Assembly: GCA_033722295.1 (NCBI GenBank) | Contig: JAWVZH010000009.1 | Span: 1-37,363 of the forward strand | Direction: 5' to 3' | Origin: JAWVZH01 sp033722295 | GTDB taxonomy: Bacteria > Bacteroidota > Bacteroidia > Chitinophagales > Saprospiraceae | DNA length: 37,363 nucleotides | Shown here: one piece after another, positions 26,832-33,114 of the stretch | Layout: each line of letters starts with the position of its first letter | How positions within the stretch are numbered: the first letter of the stretch is position 1 | The notes under the pieces: generated by a model | Database searches by the model: none | Seen by the model: the letters and a program-made list of their open reading frames with translations, nothing else | What the model was told of the DNA's origin: nothing | Translations under genes and position numbers: made by a program

Positions 26832-27938
26832 CTATAATTCACTTTCGAGTGCCTTGATCAGTAATTTATTGGATTCTGGTAATCCTATAGTTATACGTAT
26901 ACACCCAGCAGCCCCGTTATTATCGCCCGACCTCAGCATTATTCCATACTGAAGCATGCGATCGATCAAGTCATAATGATCCACTTCTGGCCTTACCAAA
27001 ATAAAATTCGTATGACTTTCCCAGTATTTTAAACCCAGTCTGTCGAAAGCAGAATACAATTTTGATTTTTCTTCCTTTATAAGAGCCTGGGTGCGCGAAA
27101 AATGATCTTTATCCTGCAGGGCCGCCAAGCCCGCCTCCATAGACATGGTATTGATGAAGAACGGACGCCTGAGCTTTTGAAGATATTCCGCCATTTCTCT
27201 TGAGGCAAAACCATAAGCCAGTCTGATCCCGGCAAGACCATAGGCCTTGGAAAAGCTGTGCATACCCACGACTGGGTGTCCTTTTTCAATATAATCGATC
27301 GCATAGGGGAAATCGTCCAACTGGCTAAAGTGATGATAGACCTCATCTATCAGGACGACCACATTGTCCGGAACACCTTCGATCAGGCGCGTCAAAATTC
27401 CTCTCTCGATCGCCACTCCAGTAGGATTATTAGGATTGGCTATGATTAGCAGTTTTGTCTTATCCGTTATGGCATCATGAATTCTTTCAACATCCGGGAG
27501 AAAATCATCTGCCTGGAGTGGAACGTCTATGATCTTCGCCCCCTGTACTTTCCCAAATATTTCATAGACATGAAAAGTGGGGTTGCTAATAATGATCTCA
27601 TCGCCAGGCTCCAGAAAGCCTTGCATGACCAATTCGATGATCTCCAGACCCGAATTAGTAGAAATAAATTGGCTCTCATGGATCCTATTACTGAAATGTG
27701 ACTGAAGAGCCATTCTGAATTGATCATCCGTCCTGTGGTCATATTCATGAATTCGGTGAACACACTTCCTTATTGCCTCCTGAGCCAGCGGTGAAGGTCC
27801 CAACGCGTTCTCATTGGATGATAACTTGTGAAGTTTGTCTATGCCCAGAGCTTCCTTCATCTCCTGGCGCGTCCTTCCTGCCTTACTGCTCAACTCGAGT
27901 TGAAGGTCTTTTATATGTCTTTTATAAAAATTCGCCAT
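26832..27938 (-). CDS. hisC: HisC-like pyridoxal-phosphate aminotransferase
   Basis: This 368-residue fold-type I aminotransferase resembles histidinol-phosphate aminotransferases: LSSNENALGPSPLAQEAI at 39-56, NPNNPTG at 169-175, the cofactor-binding Asp198 and Tyr201 in LIDEVYHHF, and the Schiff-base lysine Lys231 in SFSKAYGLAGIRLAYG. C-terminal substrate arginines are likely in NFILVRP and CIRITIG. HisC converts imidazole-acetol phosphate to histidinol phosphate in histidine synthesis, but standalone paralogues often act on aromatic amino acids. No other his gene is adjacent, so the exact substrate is uncertain. The start is ATG 27938. Confidence 0.85.
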   Translation of the reverse strand: MANFYKRHIKDLQLELSSKAGRTRQEMKEALGIDKLHKLSSNENALGPSPLAQEAIRKCVHRIHEYDHRTDDQFRMALQSHFSNRIHESQFISTNSGLEIIELVMQGFLEPGDEIIISNPTFHVYEIFGKVQGAKIIDVPLQADDFLPDVERIHDAITDKTKLLIIANPNNPTGVAIERGILTRLIEGVPDNVVVLIDEVYHHFSQLDDFPYAIDYIEKGHPVVGMHSFSKAYGLAGIRLAYGFASREMAEYLQKLRRPFFINTMSMEAGLAALQDKDHFSRTQALIKEEKSKLYSAFDRLGLKYWESHTNFILVRPEVDHYDLIDRMLQYGIMLRSGDNNGAAGCIRITIGLPESNKLLIKALESEL

Positions 27939-28062
27939 CTAGGTGTCGTTTGCCCGCTAATTTAATTATATAGCTCACAATATGTTACCCTGATATAATG
28001 AAGATTTGAGCCAATTTCGTAGTTTATCTAACCTAGCATTATTAACCCTAAATATTAATTGT

Positions 28063-28416
28063 ATGAAGCGTTACTTGACCTTATCCATTCTCATGGGACT
28101 GCTAATTGTCGCATGTAGTAAAGATGACGACGACGAGCCTATGACAGGATGTGATACCGAGAACATCACATATACCAATACGGTCTCAGATATCTTCAAT
28201 ATGAACTGTACTTTCAGCGGCTGTCACTCCTCAGGTTCGGTTAATGGGAGTCTGGCAACATATGATGATGCGGTCAACTTTGTTCAAAATCGTCCTATTA
28301 TTATGGCATTGCGTCGTGAGCCCGGAGTCGAACCAATGCCCCGTAATATGGATAAGCTTCCTTCCTGTACTATAGATAAGATAGAAGCCTGGATCAACGA
28401 CGGCACTCCGGAATGA
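28063..28416 (+). CDS. Small lipoprotein with CX4CH motif (cytochrome-like)
   Basis: This 117-residue protein starts at ATG 28063, with a lipoprotein signal ending in GLLIVAC (Cys18) and an acidic linker (DDDDE). The rest resembles short cytochrome-like domains found in Bacteroidota lipoproteins: YTNTVSDIFNMNCTFSGCHS carries Cys49-X4-Cys54-His55, a later MPRNM may supply an axial methionine, and CTIDKIEAWINDGTPE is the common C-terminal helix. The cysteine spacing is CX4CH rather than CxxCH, so covalent haem binding is possible but unproven. It would sit on the outer or inner membrane. An upstream in-frame start at 28006 is rejected because it precedes the signal peptide. rpsT follows with its own promoter. 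Confidence 0.75.
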   Translation: MKRYLTLSILMGLLIVACSKDDDDEPMTGCDTENITYTNTVSDIFNMNCTFSGCHSSGSVNGSLATYDDAVNFVQNRPIIMALRREPGVEPMPRNMDKLPSCTIDKIEAWINDGTPE

Positions 28417-28435
28417 TCAAATTCTTCATGAGTAC

Positions 28436-28466
28436 TTGTCTCTAAACCAAAAAACAATTACCTTTG
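28436..28466 (+). promoter_or_regulatory. Canonical Bacteroidota promoter of rpsT
   Basis: TTG at 28436-28438 (-33) and TACCTTTG at 28459-28466 (-7) are separated by 20 bases, the normal spacing for the primary sigma factor of Bacteroidota. Transcription should begin near 28471, giving a leader of about 28 bases before the rpsT ATG at 28499. The -33 part begins 20 bases after the stop codon of the preceding lipoprotein gene. Confidence 0.82.
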
Positions 28467-28498
28467 CAGGCCTTAAAACTTAAGAATTAGACTATTTT

Positions 28499-28753
28499 AT
28501 GGCTAATCATCAATCTTCCAAGAAGCGAATAAGACAGGATGCTGTAAAGCGCGTTCGCAACAGATACTATAAGAAGGCAGCGCGTACGGCGATAAAGAAA
28601 CTCAGAGAAATGACGAGTAAGAAAGATGCGACGTCTTTTTTACCAAAAGTGATCTCTATGATCGATAAACTGGCGAAAAGAGGGACATGGCACAAGAATA
28701 AAGCCGCCAATCTCAAGTCCAGTTTGATGACACACGTCGACAGTCTTTCTTAG
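28499..28753 (+). CDS. rpsT: 30S ribosomal protein S20
   Basis: This 84-residue, very basic protein has the S20 signature: MANHQSSKKRIRQDAVKR at the N-terminus, helix RYYKKAARTAIKKLREM, and the C-terminal motif GTWHKNKAANLKSSLM, with the conserved HKN-AANxKS element that contacts 16S rRNA. S20 binds early in 30S assembly. It has its own promoter (28436-28466) and terminator (28788-28817), so it is a single-gene unit. No special leader structure for autoregulation is visible. Confidence 0.97.
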   Translation: MANHQSSKKRIRQDAVKRVRNRYYKKAARTAIKKLREMTSKKDATSFLPKVISMIDKLAKRGTWHKNKAANLKSSLMTHVDSLS

Positions 28754-28787
28754 AAAAAGAAAGTTCTAAAGATATTTTGATTTATAA

Positions 28788-28817
28788 AGCTCTCAGTCAA
28801 AAGCTGAGGGCTTTTTT
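28788..28817 (+). terminator. Rho-independent terminator of rpsT
   Basis: AGCTCTCAG (28788-28796) pairs with CTGAGGGCT (28804-28812), nine base pairs with one T-G pair and a seven-base loop, followed by a six-base T run that overlaps the stem end. It separates rpsT from the paa locus. Confidence 0.9.
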
Positions 28818-28863
28818 AGTTAGACAGATATATTTTGCCAATTTAAAAGAATTTCAGACCTTT

Positions 28864-28883
28864 ACTAACGAACAGTCGTTAGT
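28864..28883. promoter_or_regulatory. Candidate operator 1 of the paa locus
   Basis: ACTAACGAACAGTCGTTAGT is a perfect 8-bp inverted repeat around a 4-base centre, directly abutting the paaE ATG at 28884. CTAACG/CGTTAG half-sites are of the type bound by TetR-family regulators, and a TetR gene is next in the operon. A bound dimer would sit in the leader or at the transcription start and block initiation or elongation. A related 20-bp site (17 of 20 identical) lies at 30522-30541. Confidence 0.75.
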
Positions 28884-29966
28884 ATGTCAGCTAAATTCTA
28901 TCCTCTAAAAGTGAAGGATGTCAGGGAAGAAACTTCAAGTTGTGTCTCCGTGGCATTTGAACTTAACGGTATCGATCCTTCCATCTTTGATTTTGATGCC
29001 GGACAATATATTACTCTCAAGAAATCCATTGATGGAGAAGAAGTAAGGAGATCCTACAGCCTATGCAGTTCACCCGGTGAAAAGGAGATCAGGGTAGCCA
29101 TAAAAAAGGTTATCGGAGGAAAGTTCTCTACATACGCCAATGAAGAACTTGAACCCGGGACGGTCATCAATGTGATGCCCCCTCAAGGGAACTTCAAGCG
29201 TAAGGAGTCGGCCAAAGCAGAATCCTATGTAGCCTTCGCTGCCGGGAGTGGTATCACACCTGTCATCAGTCTCATCAAGGATATTCTAGGGAATGATCCA
29301 AATGCCGAGATCATATTGGTCTATGGTAATAAATCTACCGATCAGATCATTTTTAAGGAACAGCTGGAATCTTTGAAGAACAAGTATCTCGATCGTCTGC
29401 AGATCATATATGTTCTGAGCCAGGAAGTCCAGGAGTCTCCCCTGTTCACAGGAAGGATCGACAAGAAGAAGGTATCAGCATTTGCAAAATATTTTTTTAA
29501 ACCAGAAGAGATCGACCAGTATTTCGTATGTGGACCTGAGCCTATGATCTGGTCAGTTAAGGAACAACTTGAGGAGATAGGAATAGACGAAGAGAAGATC
29601 TCCTTTGAACTTTTCAATTCAACTATCACAGCGGAAAAACATGCGTCATATACTGGCAGTCTGAAGGAGGAAGAAGCTGAAAATGTAAGTGAAGTAACGG
29701 TTATACTGGACGGTCGACAATTTCAGTTTCCACTGGGATATAAAGGCAATAGCATCCTCGACGCTGCTCTTAAAACAGGGGCCGACCTGCCTTTTGCCTG
29801 TAAGGGCGGAGTGTGCAGCACGTGTAAAGCCAAACTCCTTGAAGGGGACGTAGAAATGGAAGTCAACTACGCGTTGGAGCCAGATGAGGTTGAATCAGGT
29901 TTTATCCTGACATGCCAGTCCCATCCGAGAACACCATCCGTCAAAGTAGATTACGACGTATCATGA
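28884..29966 (+). CDS. paaE: Phenylacetyl-CoA epoxidase reductase subunit PaaE
   Basis: This 360-residue protein is a modular ferredoxin reductase. The FAD domain (about 1-105) has RSYSLCSSP at 56-64. The NAD(P) domain (about 110-245) has GSGITPVISLIKDIL at 121-135 and VCGPEPM at 215-221. A C-terminal plant-type 2Fe-2S ferredoxin has ligands Cys306, Cys311, Cys314 and Cys344 (CKGGVCSTC...LTC). PaaE passes electrons from NADPH to the PaaABC epoxidase, which makes 1,2-epoxyphenylacetyl-CoA in aerobic phenylacetate degradation. It is the first gene of the locus, starting immediately after a palindromic operator, and its stop overlaps the TetR start as ATGA. Confidence 0.95.
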   Translation: MSAKFYPLKVKDVREETSSCVSVAFELNGIDPSIFDFDAGQYITLKKSIDGEEVRRSYSLCSSPGEKEIRVAIKKVIGGKFSTYANEELEPGTVINVMPPQGNFKRKESAKAESYVAFAAGSGITPVISLIKDILGNDPNAEIILVYGNKSTDQIIFKEQLESLKNKYLDRLQIIYVLSQEVQESPLFTGRIDKKKVSAFAKYFFKPEEIDQYFVCGPEPMIWSVKEQLEEIGIDEEKISFELFNSTITAEKHASYTGSLKEEEAENVSEVTVILDGRQFQFPLGYKGNSILDAALKTGADLPFACKGGVCSTCKAKLLEGDVEMEVNYALEPDEVESGFILTCQSHPRTPSVKVDYDVS

Positions 29967-30544
29967 CAACAAAAGAAAAAATATCAGCTACCGCCAGTCG
30001 TCTGTTTCACGAAAAGGGATTTTCAGCAACATCCGTTCGTGAGATCGCTGGTTCGGTCGGAATTGAGGCAGCAAGCCTATATAATCATATCAATTCCAAG
30101 ACCGACCTTCTTGATCATATTTGTTTTGATACCGCTCATAGATTTGAGAGCCACCTTGACGAGGTAGAAAAAGGTGGGGGGTCTCCAATTGATATGATCA
30201 AAGCCATTCTCAACTTCCATATCGATATGGCAATTCATGATCCCAAGGTTCTGACCGTTTTCAGTCAGGAGTGGCGTCATCTTCCCGTTACTCGTAGAAT
30301 GGAATTTCAGAAGCAGCGGAAATCATACGAAATGCGTCTGAACAAAATAGTAGAAACCGGACAAGAGAACGGCCAGCTTGACCGAGACCTGGATGCTGAA
30401 ATACTTGTTAAAATGTTGATATCCAGCATTCAATGGGTATATTTTTTAAAACCTGAAACGGCTCTTGCTCACGAGAAACGCTTGCGTAGGACCGTTGAAC
30501 TATTCATAGAAAATTCCGTTAACAAACTAACAGGCGTTAGTTGA
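29963..30544 (+). CDS. TetR-family regulator of the phenylacetate locus
   Basis: This 193-residue protein starts at ATG 29963, four bases into the paaE stop overlap. An N-terminal helix-turn-helix (about 1-50: ISATASRLFHEKGFSATSVREIA, shown here in two helices, then GIEAASLYNHINSKTDLLDHI) is typical of TetR. A C-terminal helical ligand domain carries ILNFHIDMAIHDPKVLTVFS and a WVYFLKPE segment. By context it probably represses the paa genes and releases DNA upon binding phenylacetyl-CoA or a similar acyl-CoA, as known for TetR-type PaaR proteins. It lies between paaE and paaA and overlaps both regulatory sequences: a second operator-like site covers its final codons and part of its stop codon. 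Confidence 0.9.
   Translation: MTTKEKISATASRLFHEKGFSATSVREIAGSVGIEAASLYNHINSKTDLLDHICFDTAHRFESHLDEVEKGGGSPIDMIKAILNFHIDMAIHDPKVLTVFSQEWRHLPVTRRMEFQKQRKSYEMRLNKIVETGQENGQLDRDLDAEILVKMLISSIQWVYFLKPETALAHEKRLRRTVELFIENSVNKLTGVS
30522..30541. promoter_or_regulatory. Candidate operator 2 of the paa locus
   Basis: ACAAACTAACAGGCGTTAGT matches operator 1 at 17 of 20 positions with the right half-site CGTTAGT identical. It covers the end of the TetR coding region and stops one base before its TGA, 24 bases before the paaA ATG. The left half is less symmetric, though a 7-bp inverted repeat with a 4-base spacer (30525-30542) is also present. It may regulate paaABCD separately or assist repression from operator 1. 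Confidence 0.6.
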
Positions 30545-30564
30545 ATAAAAAGCAATATTTCACC

Positions 30565-31512
30565 ATGAAATCTTTGACATTAGAAGATAGATTCCAAAAG
30601 CGAATAGATGATGAAGAGCGGATCGAGCCAAGAGACTGGATGCCTGACGCTTATCGAAAGACGTTAATTCGCCAGATCTCCCAACATGCCCATTCCGAGA
30701 TCATCGGTATGTTACCGGAGGGCAACTGGATAACGAGAGCTCCGTCCTTAAGACGAAAAGTGGCTCTTCTGGCAAAGATCCAGGATGAGGCAGGCCACGG
30801 TCTGTATCTGTACAGCGCCTGTGAAACGCTTGGCATATCAAGAGAGGAACTGTTCGAACAATTACACACAGGAAAAGCTAAGTACTCGAGTATTTTTAAT
30901 TATCCGACCATTACCTGGGCGGATATCGGTGCTATAGGCTGGCTCGTAGACGGCGCCGCGATAATGAATCAGGTGCCTTTATGCCGTTGTTCCTATGGTC
31001 CCTACTCGAGAGCTATGATCCGCATATGCAAGGAGGAGAGTTTCCATCAAAGACAGGGATTTGAGATACTGCTGACTTTGAGCCGGGGATCAGAAGAACA
31101 GAAAAGGATGCTTCAGGACGCCATCAACAGGTGGTGGTGGCCAAGTCTCATGATGTTCGGCCCGCGAGACAGCGATTCTCCGCATACGGAGCAGTCTATG
31201 AAATGGAAGATCAAGAGATTTACCAACGACCAGCTCCGTCAAAAATTTGTAGATATGACGGCAGAGCAGGCGAAGGTCCTGAATGTTGAGCTCCCAGATC
31301 CCGATCTTAAGTGGAATGAAAAGAGAGGACACTATGATTTCGGAGAGATCGACTGGGAGGAATTCTGGAATGTAGTGAAGGGCCATGGTCCATGTAATGA
31401 AGAAAGACTCAGCGCTCGTGTGACGGCCCATGAAAATGGCGAATGGGTGCGGGAAGCTGCCTCTGCCTATGCGCGTAAGAGGGAAAATAAAAACTTAGAA
31501 AACGTAGCTTAA
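30565..31512 (+). CDS. paaA: Phenylacetyl-CoA epoxidase catalytic subunit PaaA
   Basis: This 315-residue protein starts at ATG 30565. It is the di-iron oxygenase-like catalytic subunit that inserts one oxygen atom into phenylacetyl-CoA. It shows the family N-terminus LTLEDRFQKRID, then DWMPDAYRKTLIRQISQHAH, SEIIGMLPEGNWITRAPSLRRK and DEAGHGLYLYSACETLG, with further conserved EESFHQRQGFEILLTLSRG; the Glu/His residues in these helices supply the iron ligands. The length is usual for PaaA. A TTG at 30541 would extend it through the operator region and is not needed for the family N-terminus. paaB begins nine bases after its stop codon. Confidence 0.96.
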   Translation: MKSLTLEDRFQKRIDDEERIEPRDWMPDAYRKTLIRQISQHAHSEIIGMLPEGNWITRAPSLRRKVALLAKIQDEAGHGLYLYSACETLGISREELFEQLHTGKAKYSSIFNYPTITWADIGAIGWLVDGAAIMNQVPLCRCSYGPYSRAMIRICKEESFHQRQGFEILLTLSRGSEEQKRMLQDAINRWWWPSLMMFGPRDSDSPHTEQSMKWKIKRFTNDQLRQKFVDMTAEQAKVLNVELPDPDLKWNEKRGHYDFGEIDWEEFWNVVKGHGPCNEERLSARVTAHENGEWVREAASAYARKRENKNLENVA

Positions 31513-31521
31513 ATTATCGGT

Positions 31522-31809
31522 ATGAGTAAATCAGATTGGCCCTTATGGGAAGTGTTCATTCGCAGCAAATCAGGTCTACATCACAAACACGTTGGTAGCC
31601 TTCATGCTGCTGATGCTCAAATGGCTATAGAGAATGCCAGGGATGTATATACCAGAAGAAATGAAGGTATCAGCATTTGGGTTGTGGAATCCAAAAATAT
31701 TACGGCTTCCAACCCGGAAGAACAGGATAGTCTGTTTGATCCGGCCGCTGATAAAATATACAGACATCCCACATTTTACAAACTCCCGGATGAAGTAGAA
31801 TACATGTAA
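31522..31809 (+). CDS. paaB: Phenylacetyl-CoA epoxidase subunit PaaB
   Basis: This 95-residue small subunit is of normal length. WPLWEVFIRSKSGLHHKHVGS and ALHAADAQMAIENARDVYTRRNE (here with SLHAAD) are the conserved beginning, and IWVVESKNITAS and PAADKIYRHPTFYKLPDEV the conserved end. PaaB bridges PaaA-PaaC heterodimers in the epoxidase and is required for the activity of the complex. It is tightly packed: nine bases after paaA and one base before the paaC start. Confidence 0.96.
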   Translation: MSKSDWPLWEVFIRSKSGLHHKHVGSLHAADAQMAIENARDVYTRRNEGISIWVVESKNITASNPEEQDSLFDPAADKIYRHPTFYKLPDEVEYM

Positions 31810-31810
31810 T

Positions 31811-32563
31811 ATGGATCGATCACTCTTTAATTACTTACTCAGATTGGCCGATGATTCTTTGATACTTGGCCAGAGATTGGGTGAATGGTGTGGACATGGA
31901 CCGGCTCTTGAGATCGACATGGCCATGACCAATATCTCTCTCGACCTCTTCGGACAGTCAAGGAGTCTATATCAGTATGCAGCTCAGATTCAGGGAGAAG
32001 GAAAAACAGAGGACGATCTTGCCTTTCTGAGGGACAGTTGGGACTTTTATAATTGCCTCCTGGTAGAGCAACCCAACGGTGACTTTGCACAGACTGTGGC
32101 AAGACAATTCTTCTTCGATGCCTATCAATTCATGCTTTATACTGAATTGAAAAAAAGCGATAATGATCAACTGGCAGCTATAGCCGCCAAATCGTTGAAG
32201 GAAACAGCTTACCACCTTCGCTTCAGTCGTGAATGGATGAAGAGACTGGGTGACGGAACAGAGGAAAGTCACACAAGATTGCAGGACGCCGTTGACAAGC
32301 TTTGGAGATTCACAGCTGAGCTGTGCCAAATGACACCTCTGGATGAAGAAATGATTGAGAAAGGTATTGGAGCAGACCTGAATGTGGTCAGAAAGGAATG
32401 GGATAAGGAAGTTGACAAGATCCTGACCGAGGCCCGTCTAAAGCTTCCTGAGAAAACCGTCATGCAATACGGAGGACGTAATGGTGTTCACACAGAACAT
32501 CATGGATTTATTCTCACAGATATGCAATACTTACAACGGACATATCCCGGATTAGAATGGTAA
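31811..32563 (+). CDS. paaC: Phenylacetyl-CoA epoxidase structural subunit PaaC
   Basis: This 250-residue ferritin-like helical protein is related to PaaA but lacks its full iron site. It shows YLLRLADDSLILGQRLGEWCGHGP, EIDMAMTNISLDLFGQSRSLYQYAA, AQTVARQFFFDAYQFMLY and the C-terminal GRNGVHTEHHGFILTDMQYLQR, all family landmarks. PaaC forms the core heterodimer with PaaA and helps place the CoA substrate. Its stop overlaps the paaD start by seven bases, indicating coupled translation. Confidence 0.96.
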   Translation: MDRSLFNYLLRLADDSLILGQRLGEWCGHGPALEIDMAMTNISLDLFGQSRSLYQYAAQIQGEGKTEDDLAFLRDSWDFYNCLLVEQPNGDFAQTVARQFFFDAYQFMLYTELKKSDNDQLAAIAAKSLKETAYHLRFSREWMKRLGDGTEESHTRLQDAVDKLWRFTAELCQMTPLDEEMIEKGIGADLNVVRKEWDKEVDKILTEARLKLPEKTVMQYGGRNGVHTEHHGFILTDMQYLQRTYPGLEW

Positions 32564-33042
32564 CCGCAACGAAAGACATATGGGCCATCCTTAAAACCGT
32601 ACCCGATCCAGAGATCCCCAACTTGAGTGTAGTTGACCTCGGAATAATCCGGGATATAGAGGAAAATGATGACGGACTAATAGTCACGATTACACCCACT
32701 TATAGCGGCTGTCCGGCAATGGATATGATCGAAGTAAATATTAAAGCCGTTCTTGAAGATTCAGGATATAAAGATGTGAAGGTCAATACAGTTTTGTCGC
32801 CAGCCTGGTCAACTGACTGGATCTCAGACGAAGGATTGAAAAAATTGAAAGAGTCGGGCATTACTCCTCCTCAGGGTAAGGCAGACAAGCGCATCTTGCA
32901 AGGTGACTTTGACGGCATTCCCTGCCCCCTCTGTGAATCGACAAACACAGAAATGATCTCCCAGTTCGGATCAACTGCGTGTAAAGCTCTCTTTCGTTGT
33001 AAGAATTGTGGTGAGCCTTTCGACTATTTTAAGTGTCATTAG
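32557..33042 (+). CDS. paaD: Phenylacetate pathway metal-cluster protein PaaD
   Basis: This 161-residue protein has an N-terminal MIP18/SufT-like (DUF59) domain (about 1-95) with VPDPEIPNLSVVDLGIIRDI and TPTYSGCPAMDMIE, including the conserved Cys. The C-terminal zinc-ribbon-like part has CPLC (about 122-125), Cys near 141 and CKNCG (about 147-151). PaaD is thought to help assemble or repair the iron centre of the epoxidase and is always found with paaABCE. It overlaps paaC by seven bases and ends the paaE-D operon; a hairpin directly after the stop probably ends transcription. Confidence 0.95.
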   Translation: MVTATKDIWAILKTVPDPEIPNLSVVDLGIIRDIEENDDGLIVTITPTYSGCPAMDMIEVNIKAVLEDSGYKDVKVNTVLSPAWSTDWISDEGLKKLKESGITPPQGKADKRILQGDFDGIPCPLCESTNTEMISQFGSTACKALFRCKNCGEPFDYFKCH

Positions 33043-33063
33043 ATAAAGCTGAAAGGGCTTTAT
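33043..33063. terminator. Hairpin after paaD
   Basis: ATAAAGC (33043-33049) pairs with GCTTTAT (33057-33063), a 7-bp stem with a 7-base loop starting right at the paaD stop codon. It faces the converging T9SS cargo gene (52 bases further on), so it could end transcription in both directions, though a long T tract is missing. Confidence 0.45.
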
Positions 33064-33114
33064 TGTCAATTGTTTATTCAATAAAATTAAAATCCTAAAA
33101 AACAACTGACATCT

